Below, piece by piece: positions 23,237 to 37,215 of a DNA stretch of 64,000 bases. Numbering within the stretch: the stretch's first letter is position 1; the number at the start of each line of letters is the position of its first letter. Where the stretch lies: positions 1,120,648,110-1,120,712,109 of the forward strand of contig OY728143.1 of assembly GCA_963277665.1 (NCBI GenBank), given 5' to 3'. This DNA is from Viscum album (taxonomy: Eukaryota > Streptophyta > Magnoliopsida > Santalales > Viscaceae). The position numbers and the translations under genes were made by a program. The notes below the pieces were generated by a model, which was not told the origin of the DNA, did no database searches, and worked only from the letters and a program-made list of their open reading frames with translations.

Positions 23237-23391
23237 TATGAATCGTTTCATCTATGGGTTTCCCTATATCCATACCTTGAAATGAATTCAACATGATTTG
23301 GACTAGCGTCTTGTTATCTTAGGGCTTCGGTGCAACAATATTTTCAGCAGATCTCTCTGGTTGGTCTTTATGACGCATACTCGGTGCCATT
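23237..23391 (-). pseudogene. Old chromovirus gag N-terminus (continuation of 1-3197)
   Basis: The minus strand has an ATG at 23391 reading MAPSMRHKDQPERSAEN, then VAPKP and a stop. Its position and order match the gag start of the array element at 41762 (MPPCR...). It is the piece of the old minus-strand element that was joined to 1-3197 before the CACTA inserted. Too short and decayed for a firm domain call. Confidence 0.5.
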
Positions 23392-24050
23392 TCTGTCAAC
23401 ACAACAACAAGCGTAAGTCTCACTCACTAGAAACATAAGGCTTACAATTTTAATTTCTATCACATTTAAACTATCATAAACATTCATTAAAAAATTCAGC
23501 ATTTCCCATGTTCAATCATCTTTGAAATATCCACTATGTTTTTGAAAATCAACCCATTTCAAAACATTCACAACCTTCCACATTTCAAAATAATTAATTA
23601 AATTTTCTTCCATATTTTTCAAAAATCATCAACATCACACTAAAAACATAAATCATTGCTCAAAATTGAAATATGTAGTCTTAGAGAGAAGTCATTTATT
23701 CCAAGCATTCCATGATCCTCTCATTATCTAAAACCATGATAATGAGATTTCATTTCTTATATGGGTCTCCAAATCCCTTATATACCCAACTCCATGGAAA
23801 CTTATTGTTCATCATAAAAGGGTATCTTTGTTTCATTATGTTATACATTTCACATTCCGAAAATTTGAATCCTTACTACCAACAAAACTCAAGGAATAAT
23901 AGAGAATGAATGATAACTCCTTGTTCGAAGAGAGAAGCCAAAGGACCAAAAAAACTAATTCCACATGTAACATAACATACCCCATCATTGGCACGAGTCG
24001 AAGGATAAGTTCTAGATGTCCTTAAGAGACATCCCCAAGATGCCAAAATA
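23392..24050. other. Leader of the old chromovirus
   Basis: Non-coding stretch between the gag start and the presumed 5' LTR. A decayed primer site may lie at 24034-24044, where the minus strand reads TGGCATCTTGG against the usual TGGTATCAGAG. Confidence 0.4.
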
Positions 24051-27000
24051 TGGAAATAAATGTTGAGGGATTCATTAATGGTGGGGGGTGATTTTTAATT
24101 TGAAATGATGAAAAATAACCAAACATTTAATTGCCAAAAAAATATATGATTCATGTCAATAATGTATTACAATTCAGCCACATGACAATGAAAACAATAA
24201 AAATATATACCCATAACAAATCAGAGTACCATTCGGAATACAAAAACAAAAAATCTCAAGTCACAACAATATAACTCTATACACCAAAGACAATCTCCAT
24301 GCTCCAACTCTACAACTTCCCAAGCATCATGATATAACAATAAATAAATTAAATGAATCTATTTTACCAATGTATCAGAATACGAAATCATCAAAATCAT
24401 CCAACATCCAAAGTAGGGGTGGGTAAAACTAATGGATAGGTATTCCCCATATTAAATCTTTACTAATTCTACTATGAATGAAAAGGTTAGAAAATTTATT
24501 CATTTTTTTATATAAAACCATTTAATCATTCCAACAATTTACAATAGGCTAAAAACATCACAACTAAAACATTTTACTCATGTAAAATTCAAACCCAATG
24601 AATGAAACCAAAAAATTTCAATAACCATTTTTCCTATTACATGTTGGCATAGCCCATTTCATTTCACACGAACTAATACATACACTTAAACCACACACAC
24701 AACTCAAACACACATGCTTGGTGTTACCATTGATGGTGGAACATCACGTCCATACATCATTCCCTTTTCATTTCGGTACTTAACGACCACATTTGGAAAC
24801 ATCGATGGTTACACTTCATAACCAATAACCATTCCCATTTCAACTTATGCTTAGCCATTCAAGACAAAAAATTAGAAAACAATAACTTCCATAAATTTCA
24901 ATACAATTATACCCTTTCTATATTTAAAACACACATAAGATAACATCCATGAAAACAACATTTTAACAAAACATTTTGAATACCACTCCAAAAAAACAAG
25001 AAAAATAATTTCTGAACATTAATTCCAAAAAAAATTTCAATAAAACAATATTTTTATTAAAATCCAATTACTAGAAAAATTTCTATAAATAATACCATGC
25101 CACGGATTTTTAAAAACATCATTTTCTAAAACAAAAAGGAGTCACATTGCACCCCAATATAACAATTTCCCCAACACCCAAAATGAATCAGTAAATACAT
25201 TTCCCCAAATGATCACACCTCAATTTTGAAACCAATTTCAAGGAAAAAATTATTTATAAATTATTCCATCTAGTTCAAGAAAGAGGAGATGATATTGAGT
25301 CCACTAACTTTTAGGGTTTTGGATAAAATGACCAATGATGCAATTTTTCTACAAATCTTTGTGAAAAGTCCCCAAATACACAATAAATTACCTCCCCTAC
25401 AATCAAAAAGGTCAATTATAACCATTATTGGAAACAATTATCTAAACCTATATTGAAATGGAACTAGATCTATGAAAATAAGAGAGGGAAGAGTAGATAT
25501 ATTAAAACCCAAGAAACAACCAATAATAGAGACATACAAAAAGAGATTCACCTTTAGAGGACCAATAAAACCCCATAAAATCTTCAAAAATGAGTGTTAT
25601 ATTTTCCCTGGCCCTAGAGAGGGGTATATACTAAGTGAGGGTCCAAATGGGACACAAATGGGGTGTTTAGGGTTAAAATCACATGAGATCCATTTTTTTA
25701 AAAACCATATTTTTAACCCCTACACAGTTTAGCCACACAGTTAGAAAAACCACGTGCTAGCCATACACCTTCTACTAACTCATACGGTACCCTTCACGGT
25801 TGGCTTGTAAGATTAGAAAACCTGTGCACCAACCATGTGAAATCCCATTGTCTCATGTTTAACGGTGTACCTAGGGTGTCTAAATGGTCTGAAAAACCAT
25901 GTACCTTAAACATGTGTCATCCCATAGACTTCTGCCTCCTTGTGCATTATCTCATAGAGAATATTCATGGTTTCAACTCACTATGTTCACGCCATGAAGC
26001 CTTATAAAATCCCCAAAAACATCTTAAAACCAACCAAATCTCTCCCAAATCTTACCCAATGACATTATAAACATAAAAATGAAATAAATAAGTATTAAAT
26101 ACTTCCAACTGATCATTATAAATATTTTATTTTCATATTTATCCTTACTTTCATCTCATTTTAGATCACCAATTAACATTTATGTTAATTGTAAATAACA
26201 TTATTTTAATAATATTTTTTTTGTTTTCCTTCTATCACTTTTCACCCATTTACATATTTTCATTACAATGTTTCCGTAACTATTTTTACTTTTATATAGT
26301 GATTTATTAAAATCAATTTTACACATGTTTCAATTTCTATAAAAAGTTTGAAAAGGAATCTTCTTATAATTTTCTGAATGAGATACCTTCTATCAATGGT
26401 GTAGAAAAAATATTTCTTTAATCATACACCACATACAATTAATTTATATATCTAATGAATAATTATATATTGAAAATATCTATTACAAGTTTAAATAGTT
26501 TATTTAAAGGATTTTTTTTCAAAATATTTAAGGAATTTATTACGTGAAATTATAACATAATAATGGTGTATTATTTTCCTTAAGAAATTAAATAAAATTC
26601 TAAATATTATTTATAATTTCATTCTTACATAAAATTACAGGGAATTTATATTTTATGTATTATTTCAATATTATTTTCATAATTCTTTGGTTTACAAAAA
26701 AATACATTTATTTATAATTAATCAATGGTTATTTATAATATTTTACAGATAGTGGATTAATCATTATTTTGTGATAATTTACTTTATTATGTATTGAATA
26801 TACACTATTCCATATTGAATATGACTTATTTAATAATGATATATTACACATTACATAATACTTATTGATCATATGAGATCAGTCTTTTTCTATTTCCCTA
26901 AAATATAAATATAGATATTATGGATGATTTTAGGGAATGTTGAACGATAATTATGATATGTCTTCATGATTATAATGTAAAATGGGAATATTATATGTAT

Positions 27001-27112
27001 ATAATTTTTTAATACTACAAAACTAATCGATATTATGTGGTTATAACTATCATATTTATAACTAATATAATAAATTTATCACAAAATCAATTTTTTGAGT
27101 TGGGGTTTTACA
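24051..27112 (-). repeat. Probable 5' LTR of the old chromovirus
   Basis: Bounded on the left by TGGAAATAAATG next to the presumed primer site, and on the right by GGGGTTTTACA, whose complement TGTAAAACCCC is a typical gypsy LTR start. The length of about 3.06 kb agrees with the 3.3-kb LTRs of the related array. It is very AT-rich with no ORF of note. The partner LTR would lie left of the window, so the boundaries cannot be confirmed here. Confidence 0.45.
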
Positions 27113-30100
27113 CCTCAAGACCTCTATACAATATCTATGTGTAAGATAAGAAATGGTGGATGTTGTTCATTCTGATTTATAGGAAATGGATCTCAAGTGA
27201 TTTCTAGGAACTTAATCTTATCATAAATGTGATTTCACCCAACTCAAATTATTGATATTTATATTAGGCTTAATCTATGGAAAAATATAGTGATAATAAC
27301 CTCATTACATGTTCAGAATGATTTTATTCTTAAATAATAATCATTCTTCTTGATTTTATTCATTCCCATTCATATAAATATTTCATAGTGTAGTTAATTA
27401 TATTTATAAAAACTAATTGGATAATATTTTAATAACAGTAATATTTAATAATTTTATCAACTTATATTGTGTTTTTAAGTATTGTAATTATTTTAGAAAA
27501 CATTACTCATTAAAATATTTATTTATTGGTATAATACATGGTAATATTTTGATATATTAAATTACATGTCATTCAAATATATTTTTTCAGATTATTTTTA
27601 TTGATATAGAAACAAGTAAAGTTATGTTTTCTCATTTCAATTCAAGGTTCCAACATTTTTTTATCAAATTTATAGATTGTCAATATAATATTGATTGTGT
27701 GATATTTCTTGTTAAAAAAAATTATCTATTTAGTACAAAATCAATATATATTTTCCCTCATAAGATATATCATGCCCTAATTTTAAATATTATGATATAA
27801 CTGAAAATACTAGATTTGATATGTACTTTTTCAAAATGGTTATATGTAACTGGTAATGTAAATGAGAGGTATTTTATGGAAGCAATATGTGATAAGTCAT
27901 TTTCCATACCCATTAAAGAATATTTTAGGGAGTGATGTATCTAGGAATATAATTCCCTTCTTCATGTGCCTCACTACTATCTTACAATGATATATTAGAT
28001 GGAACACTTCATCACCCACTGCAAACACCAAATGTCACTAATTATTGTAGAGGTATAACTTATTTCAATATTCTTATTAATTAATATATTACAAAATGGG
28101 TTGAAAATTTTCATAAATTTCATGGATAATATCATATCCCAACCATTTATATTCATTGAATTTGTCCTAACATGTTAGAGTTTAACATATCTACCTATAC
28201 TGTGATTTTGTACTGAAATATGGATGATGTAGTAAAATCTATTATTATATGGAAATACAACTAGTAAAAGTTATTGATCGTAAGTTTATTGAAATTCATT
28301 TAGATTGATAAGAGAATATATTATAATTTATGAATTGTACTTTCATATTGAACATCATTTTGTAAATGATATAATAAGTTAATTAATGGTAATTTTTACA
28401 ATTTATGTTATAAAAATTTCTAGAATTTTTTTTGGAACACTATATTACAATTAAATACTAATGATGTTTTGGATCCATGATGCCTTAACACTTCCTAAAT
28501 TTTTATATGATAAGGTGGGAAATATTCATGAATAATTATAGAGTATACTAAATACGAAAATAGAATTACCACTAGTAAGATAACATTATTCCCTTCTAAT
28601 GTAGTATATTGAGCCATACTGGGTTGAATCAACACACCATCAAACTTGGTTAACAAATTTTCATCAAAATAATCTATGATCTATAAGACCTAGAAAATAG
28701 TACATCTGTATTACGAGATAAATCTCAGGAATGACTTTAACCACTGAAACTAATTAACCTATAAGGATAACACATTGAAATATTAAATTAAGCATCTATA
28801 AGTGGGAAATTCACACAATAAAAAATCAAATAGATATATTGTAATTTTATATTTTGAATCGAGTAACTCATAAAAGAAAAAACTAAAATTAGGTATATAT
28901 AGAATAAAATAAAACAGAATATAAATTATATTTCTAACTATAAAATAATCCACATAATAGGTTCACTCTATCAATTTTGAATGATGAATATCAAGAAACA
29001 AACCCAACTTCAATGTTTGGACCTCTATAAAACAATCCCAACATAACCCATAGTAACTCAACATATCCTATAATATCATTTATCAGTCCAAAAGGGACAA
29101 AAATCCTAAAAAAATATGTTAATAGAAGAAGATATTAAATCATAATAGATTCATACACTGAATGTTGTGTTCAGTTGCGAGTAAAACATATGGAGTTGGA
29201 TTTCACCAAATAGTTTTTATCATTTCCATTTAATAATTCATTTCATTATATCTTGATTCATATTTAAAAAGAAAATAGTTTTTTATCATGATTGGTAAAG
29301 AAGTAAAATTATATGGATAAAATTATAAATAATCCCCTAATTTATAGTAATTAATTGAAGAATAAAATCATTTTTAAATTTAAACAATTTTAAATCACAT
29401 AATAAATATCTTACATGAAATTATTTACAAAAAATGATCATTATTATTTTTTGTTTCCAAATCATTTATCAATAATAATTTAAATAAAGACATTCACCGT
29501 ACATTTAAAATACCACTACCTATATCTTTTCAGAAACCACTCATGAAAATAAAGATAATTATTATTAAAGTAAACATTAAATGGGATGAACCCAAATACC
29601 AAGAAAAAATCATATAAATACACCAAAAAATTGTGTTAGGTTATGATTCAATTATAGGGTAATAAAAAAGACACATGGAATACCCTTAACATTTTTCGTT
29701 ATGAAATAAGGTATCACGAGTAGTATAATATTTTTTAACATCTATAATGATGTACCTAGAATCCTAATGTTATATTTCACAAGGGGCCACCTATACGAAA
29801 GTAGAATATATATTTCATGACAATATAAATACAATGACACCAAAAAGAGGGGATAGAGATAATGAAAAAGAGTCCAACCTCTATTTAGCCTTATTTTGGT
29901 GACTAGCTCTGAGGGAATGGAAGTAGCATGCATCATAAGAATTAACACCGTTAATATAAATAAGATCAAGGGATAAGAGAAATCAAATAAAAGGAACTAT
30001 TTGAAATAATATAATATAATTCAATAAAACATCACATAATGAATAAATAAATAAAATGGATACATATAATTTTTTCCAATGTAAATTCACAAAATAAATT

Positions 30101-32370
30101 CTAAATCTAAGAAACATAAACTTTCCAATGATTCGAGCTAGTAATGTCCAGTATGGTCTACATAGTTCTCATAGAAAAAGGAAAAATGTTTCATATACAT
30201 AGTTTGAGCATGAATGTATACATAGTAGGGAAACAAAATTCTCCCTTCAATATGTGAAATTATTAAAATAATGACCCTATAAGAAAATAGAAACTTAAAA
30301 CATGATGAATACAAGAATACTAAACAAACCCACCCTAACCATGGCTCACTCATCCAATAATAGATTAATTTATAACAAAATACTATGGATTACACTCATA
30401 AATGTTTCCCCACAACTATGTCACATGGATTTTCCACTATCACGCACCAACAAATAATGTCTTAGGTCTCCCTTATATCCCTTATAAAATCACATCACTA
30501 CACATCACCTACCACCTTCAAACACATGGGTAATCATATCACCAAACATATCATAACCATTATAGTAAGGTAAATTATTATAAAGGAAATCAACATATGA
30601 TCATGCATCTACCAAGAAAAACCACCACCATATCCCATCTCATCACATCCCAATCGAATAAAATTGGTACATCACATAACATAACAGATCATATAGACAA
30701 TGGTAAATATTAATTTTTTCTATCATATCTTGTTAATTTCACCATCTATTTTGTGATAAATCATCAAAGATCGGTTATCCATCCATCAATCCCCCCAATA
30801 GAATGTTTGAAAAAACACCCCTATATATATCATTTTCAAAACATGATTCTCAAAATTGGTGGGGAACATATTGAAATCACTAGAATTTATATATATATAT
30901 ATAGTATCAACCGTATATTCATCATACTGGGGGTTAAAAATCATGGAACTAACCTTAACACAATGTCACCATATCACCTTACAACCCCTAGACATCCTAG
31001 GAAAATTCTAACTGTGAAACACCACACAATAATCCACAAGTCACATTCCCAAACCCATTTCAAATTAGTATTTTTTCTAGATTTCAAATTATAATCCTAT
31101 TTAATTTAAATACCCTATTAATTCCATTATTTCCATTAATTTTAATCATCATTTAAGAGCCCCAATTAACACTCATGTAATGTTATAGTTTAATTGAATT
31201 CATTTTATTATTTCTAAACCATGTAGCATTACATGTTAACTTGAAAACTACTCTAATATCTTATCACACTAAAACCACATATCACTTCCACATATTAATG
31301 TCACATCACAACACATATCAATGAAAGAAAACAATTCTTATATTTATATAGGGGATATTTTCCACATCCAGTTCGTTGTTTTAGAATAATTTTCACATAA
31401 TAATGAAATCCAAGGGAACCCATTTTAATAATGAAATATATTAAATTAACCAAATTAATTTAACGCGATGTCAAACAATCACATTAAATCAATGTTCATA
31501 AAAACATATCAAACTATAATAAAAAAGGATTTCAAGAACCATGATTTATATTGATTAATAATATATATAATTATTTAATGATTCTTACAGCACTTGTAAA
31601 CACTACTGGGATACTCTTATTTTTGGAAAACAATAATTTCTAACATCATGTGATTATTTCTATCTCTTTTAAGAAAATCATTCAAATATTAAAATTAAAA
31701 TATCATATGATTATATGAATATTAAATCTATAATCATTTAATATTACATTATATAGAAACAATTATATGAAACATTGTGAAATCATATAAAATACAAAGG
31801 AATTTCACTAATCCCCCATTAATTTCAATTAATCAATTAATTATCGTTTAAGTTAACTCATAACATATTCTAAAATATTATACACAATCATGCAAACCCC
31901 CACCCACGTGTTACCCAACAATTGTTAAAAAGAGATCCCCTACATGGGAGAAGAATTTTTTTACCAATCACTACACCAAAAATAGGAGGTCCATGCACAT
32001 GAGGATCCTCTGATAGGTAACTCCAACCAACTATAGAAACATTGTACCACAACACCAAGGGAATGAGGATTGGGATTCTCACATATCAATAAAATGAAAT
32101 CCAAAAAGAATGGTTGAGTTCTATTATCTTTAGAACCATCATATCCAACACTAATGAGATTTTATATGGTTTTAACAGATCATTTAAGAATAAACCCATC
32201 AAATATATTTCATATGACCATTAAAATAGATCGATAATTATTATATATAAATGATATAATTTTACTCTTTTAAAATGAATTTAACATCCGTTAATTATGA
32301 ACATAATTTTTTTCATTAAATTAGATTTCAATATAGAAAAATTGAAATTATAAGAAAAAATAGACTCACA
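27113..32370. other. AT-rich gene-free DNA
   Basis: About 5.3 kb of strongly AT-rich sequence. No protein similarity is visible in any frame. Short segments around 31087-31250 resemble 26101-26260 in the LTR to the left (for example CCAATTAACA in matching context), so some of it may be another eroded LTR. I cannot place boundaries. Confidence 0.4.
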
Positions 32371-32391
32371 ATATATATATATATATATATA
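32371..32391. repeat. (AT)n microsatellite
   Basis: A perfect alternating AT run of 21 bases, directly left of the 19-bp minisatellite. A shorter one lies at 30888-30902. Confidence 0.9.
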
Positions 32392-32394
32392 CAG

Positions 32395-33165
32395 CTAGTT
32401 ATCTACCATTATGACATATTACATGTTTAGTGATCTATCACTAGTTCAATGATTTACCACCCATGGGAGTGATATACCATAAGTTCAGTGATCTACCACA
32501 TGTTCAATGATATACCATTGGAGTCCAATCTCCAGTTTGATGATATATTTCTTGTTCATCGATCTACCACCAGTTCAGGAATGCTCCATGAGTTTTGTGA
32601 TCAACCATCAATTCAATGATCTATAATTGGTGATTTACATACACTATGGAAATTTACACCCATTTCAATGATCAAGTATCATTTTAGTGATCCATCACAT
32701 GTTCAGTGATCTACAGTTGATGATCTTCAAATATTTTAGTGATCTACCATAATTTTAGTGAATTATCAAAAATTTTGTGATCCATCCCAAGTTTAGTGAA
32801 ATTGTGCTGGTTTAATTATCTATCACTTGTTCAGTGATGTATCATTAGTTTAGATATCTACTTCTTGTTTAGTGATCTATTATATGTGATCTAATGACAT
32901 TTATATGATCTCCCCCCAGTTCAACGATCTACCAAATCTTTTGTGACATACATATAGTTAAATGATCTACAACTAAATCAGTTATTAAAAATTTGATATA
33001 TTCTTTCATTTTATGGTTTTACCACTAGTTCAATGATATACCACATGTTCAATGATCTAATATTGGTTATCTACACCCAATTTTTAAATATTCCCCATGT
33101 TTGGAGATATACATCTAGTTTCATGTTCTACTTATATTTTAGGGATCTATGATTGGTATCATACA
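32395..33165. repeat. Eroded minisatellite, unit about 19 bp
   Basis: Roughly 35-40 degenerate copies of a unit close to GTTCAGTGATCTACCACTA. Best preserved near 32428-32520, where successive units of 19-20 bases follow head to tail. Many units have substitutions (AGTGATCTATCAC, AATGATATACCAT) or partial deletions. No protein-coding sense. Confidence 0.8.
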
Positions 33166-33902
33166 TCTAAGAACTACTTTTACCCTCTACCACTCCTCTA
33201 TTTACTCCAAAACAGAACAAAACACTTCCCTTTCCTCAACTAAACACCTCTATAATTTCCCAAAACTAAACAATCCCTAAAGATCCTTGAATGTTGCAGA
33301 AGGGAATTCCTAGGTCCTGACATTGGATACCCCCCAAAACTATTATCTCAATCAAGATATCAAAATAAAATCATAAGGAATTATAAAAAAAATATAAACA
33401 ACAAACCCCTGAGATACCCCTCAAGGATTTCATTCCATCAAAACACCACCACCAACTAAATATTCCAAACCAATAGTCCACAATACAAAAAAAACTATAC
33501 TATCATGATCATATGAATCAATACATTACATCATCCATGTGATGATACTATCCACTCTAGGTGTAACTAAATCTCCCACACGTGTTTAATTTCATGGTAT
33601 TGTAATGTATGTTTATTAAGAATATAGTCCTCTAAATTTCATATGTTGGACCATTTTCAAACATCGTACATCAAGAAAAAAACATCAAATAAAATAGATG
33701 TATCCAAAAATCACATTACAAGGAACAAGAAAGATAAAAAATCTAAAAATAACTTCATGTTTTGGGAATGAATCTACATATCACATTCCCAATTACCGAC
33801 AGTCATCCCCCATGACACCACATCACACAAACCAGAGGAATTGTTCATCCTTGAAGAACCTTATCCTTATGTTCATGAATACCCAATAGATCATCCCTAA
33901 AC
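33166..33902 (-). pseudogene. Chromovirus relic, 3' end (continues at 53532)
   Basis: The part from about 33780 to 33902 parallels the 3' internal end of the array element: CACAAACCAGAGGAATTGTT matches CGCACCAGAGGTATCGAACA (37347 onward), and TCATCCTTGAAGAACC matches ACATCCATGAAGGACC. A purine tract TGGGAGATT on the minus strand near 33565-33575 could be its PPT, placing a 3' LTR further left, though that is weak. The three-LTR array interrupts it at 33902/33903, and the same element resumes in phase at 53532. The part 33166-33540 holds nothing I can name. Confidence 0.5.
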
Positions 33903-36437
33903 TGTCACGAACCATCCCCTGGGTCCCATTCCATGACTACCCCAAGACCACCATCCATAGGCCAGGGGCTGGCGACTAGCACCAAAGGTTTAATTCCCTA
34001 AAACTAGGAAGGCATTGCATTTATAACCTTTAAACACAAACAGAAAGATACGAACATGAGTAAACTGTATATCCAAACAATGCTGAATGTAAAGGGGGAT
34101 GGAATAAAAGTCCAACAGTAATGGTACAATTACAACTGAGAACAATACAATTGATGAAAAAGAAAGAAAATCAGCTACTGGATCGTCCTCTGGGATTCCA
34201 ACCTGAAAGGTAGGTACAGATAGCCTCCTCAACACTCCTCGTCCATCCGTCTCCTCCACATACCGACACGCCATATGGTCCACCTCTTGGCACCGTCCAT
34301 TCCCGGTACTCTCAGCCTCAGTCAGCGATGTCCGTAGTCTGCAACTAACAAAACAAGGTGCCACCATAGCCCATGCAGGGGTGAGTATAATGATACTCAG
34401 TAGGGACCCCGATAATGTCAAGGTCTCACAAAATCCAACAATGATAAACCAAAAAGTATTAAATCAACATATAATCATATTTAGGTATATCCCCATACAT
34501 ATACCAAAGTTATCAAGTGATCCATCTCAATCATAAGGAAAACATAGAAAAACAGACTCCTCTCAACCAGGATTTTATTATAGGGGTAGTATCAAGTAAC
34601 ATCCCCTGTCACATTATGAAAACCTCGACAGCTCAAGAACTCCTCATCCTTCCATTATAGTGGGACTGCCACGAAACCAAGCGCACTTCCCACTAACCTT
34701 GGATTTTTGAGGTACTCCTCCTATCAACAATCGTGGATCACTAGTGTCACCAAGCGCGCTCCCCACCGTGGGTCTGTCACGTCACCATGCACACTCCCCC
34801 TCACAGCCTACTAAGGTACTCCTCATGTCGACTACCGTGGGTCTGTCGTGAAACCATGGTGCTCCCCACTATGGGTCTGACATGACACTATGGAGCTCCC
34901 CATTGGGCAAGTCGAGTTACTCCGAGCCGAAACAGTCAGCAGTCATCAGGTCTCATCCATCAACTAGGTCTTCCCACTACGCTCGCTCGTCTCCAAAAGG
35001 ATCTGCTCCACGAGTTACTAGTCGATACTCCAACTATCATGAAGTCCCATGAAGAAGTATCTCAAAGTTCCTCCACGATATAGGGGTCTCAACGCAACAG
35101 ATAGCATATCAAACGGAGGCCCGGTCTCTAAGTTATTAGCCATTTAGTCTCGGGGTCCCGGTTGGATTCGTGCTCGATCCAACCTGACTGTTTCCCATCT
35201 CAATACTAAACTCTAGTGTAGTATACTCAAAGGGACCATTTTTCTCAAAGATTTCCAGCACCGTGGATGGTTCTTCAAACGGATGTCCAATGCCAAAAAT
35301 ATGGCCAAAAGAAATTAAAGGAACGCAGTGGCCCCGGGTCCGGTCTAACCCAGTCGGACCGACCCGACCCGACTTTCCCTGGGCCGCCCAAGTTCAGGTT
35401 GACCCGTCTGGACATGTTGGGTCCTGCATAGCAGCTCGTGAGGGGTCATGGAGTACCTTGAGGGCACAGACCAATCGTGGGTTCGCACGAGGGCGGTTCG
35501 GCCCGGAGGGAGCCGCGTGGGCGGCTCGACCCAGAGGGCGCTGTGAGGGCAGCTCGACACGGTGTGCGAGGACAGTTCGGCTCTAAGGTCCGTGGGGGAG
35601 AGGTTTGGGGCGGCTCAGACCGGGGCTAGGGTGGTGGGGCCGCGGCTGGTTCGGCTAGAGGGGGTCGCGACTGGGGCCGGTTCTGCCGAGAGGCCGGAGC
35701 GGTCGGGGCGGCGCGACCAGTGGAAGGCATGACCAGGGTGCCCTGGCCGGGAGGCTGGGGTGAGGCATGGCCGGGGCGCGGTGTGGCTCAGTGCCGGTTC
35801 TTATAGCGGTGGCGCGGGTCCGGTTTGGCCTGGAGGCTAGAGCACTATGGGGGCCGCGCAGGTCACGGAGGCCATGGGTGGCAGCGTCATTGCCTTCGTC
35901 ACCTTCGTCGCCTTCATCACCTTCCTCTGTTTTGAAGAACACCACAAAACAACACAAGGGTTACAGAGAGGACATGACTTGTCAGTTTTTCTGGCACTCT
36001 CTACATTAGAGAAGTAGCAAGAGGTTCACAAGAATGAAGCACATCAAACCCTCTCACAAAGATTCATCCCGAACTGCAGAAGAATAGAAGGGGTGTACTT
36101 GTGAAGTGATAATCAAACAGCATTAAACCCCTACTTGTTCGTAGTTGGTAGATGTTGGTGTGAAAAGGCTGATACCGATTCCTTGTAGATAAACACATCC
36201 TACATCATAATAAGTTCTGAGGAATAAAATAAAAGTCGATTTCATTATTCATAGTTTAATATGAGGACATCCCATGTTGGAAGAACTCCCGAGGAAGAAG
36301 GTCGAAGGAGGTCAGCGTTCTTCGTCGGTGGAGCGTTCTTCATTGGAGAGTGTAATGCTCCAAGTGTTGGGTGTTGTGTCACTTTACCAGCACTTCGTCG
36401 CTTGGTGAAGCCATCCCAAATCCTCCTCCCAAGCTCC

Positions 36438-36447
36438 ATATATATAA
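36438..36447 (-). promoter_or_regulatory. TATA-like box of array LTR 1
   Basis: The minus strand reads CTTATATATATG about 770 bases into the LTR. Counterparts are kept at 44606-44616 (TATATTTATAG) in LTR 2 and 52790-52800 in LTR 3. A promoter role is inferred from position and conservation. Confidence 0.5.
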
Positions 36448-36715
36448 GAGAGGGTGAGAGGTATGTAAGGATCATGGAATTTATGACGGTTTATTTATTA
36501 GGAACCTTCCTAAATTCCAAGAACGCTGTTAATTAATATTTAAAAATGGTCAAGCCAATTAATATATGTTGGCATAATAAAGTCGTTCATTGGAATAATT
36601 TAATATGGAGGAACGTTGGAACAAATAAATGTTGACGAAGTCAAGATGCCCCTCCACATTAATGAGGGGGGGGGGGTGAGATTTTCTTTCAATTAAATGG
36701 GGTTTTAATCCGGAG

Positions 36716-36804
36716 TGGTCCCCACCACCATAACCTCTCATGGGAGGTTATGTTTTGGGTGGTCCCCACCGCCATAACCTATCATGAAAGGTTAATGGCT
36801 CATG
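36716..36804. repeat. Hairpin-bearing 44-bp repeat in LTR 1 U3
   Basis: GGTCCCCACCACCATAACCT begins a unit that contains CATAACCTC - TCATGG - GAGGTTATG, a perfect 9-bp stem. A second unit follows 44 bases later with a weaker stem. LTR 2 has two units (44888-44977) and LTR 3 about one (53075-53110). Confidence 0.75.
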
Positions 36805-37215
36805 GTCCCCACACTTCAACTTCTACATGGTGGTTTAGTTCTAGTGGACCCCACCTCCCAACACCCACATGCGTGTAGCAAATAAAAATAAAAATGGCAT
36901 ACAATTTTATTTTTATTTTATTCTTACATGAAAACCAAAAAACTAACATTCACCCTCGACCAACTGTCATCGAGGTGAAACTCTTCTTAAGTAAATTCTG
37001 GTGTTGTGAGTTCAACAGTGCCCTCAGATTTCAATTCTGAACACCAGTTCAAATGTAGAAAAACACACTAGCACGTTTACTAAAAATACCCGAATTTTTT
37101 TTATAAATCCATTTTGGGATCTCCAGGCCTTGGAATCACATGTCGTAAATATTTTCAGACTCTAAAAATTCCCATTAATTTAAAAAAAATTACATGGAAA
37201 TTTGGGTTCTTTACA

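Larger units (their letters stand above)
33903..37215 (-). repeat. Array LTR 1 (3,313 bp)
   Basis: Starts TGTCACGAACC and ends TTCTTTACA, next to the PPT. Contains about 35-bp repeats around GTGGGTCTGTC (34700-34920), a GC-rich middle (35330-35900), a TATA-like site at 36438-36447, and two hairpin-bearing repeats (36716-36804). Open frames on either strand here are chance products. Confidence 0.9.

Noticed and set aside
32010..32030. Primer-site-like CCTCTGATAGGTAACTCC
   Set aside because: It resembles the complement of TGGTATCAGAGG but the match fails after eight bases and there is no LTR edge beside it.
33296..33340. LTR end plus primer site on the plus strand (CCTGACATTGGATACC)
   Set aside because: The phrase looks like an LTR/primer junction, but no LTR start or gag is found in matching places.
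35263..36009. Open frames of 70-107 codons in LTR 1 and their counterparts in LTRs 2 and 3
   Set aside because: They lie in GC-rich LTR sequence, differ between the three LTR copies, and match no known LTR-encoded protein.
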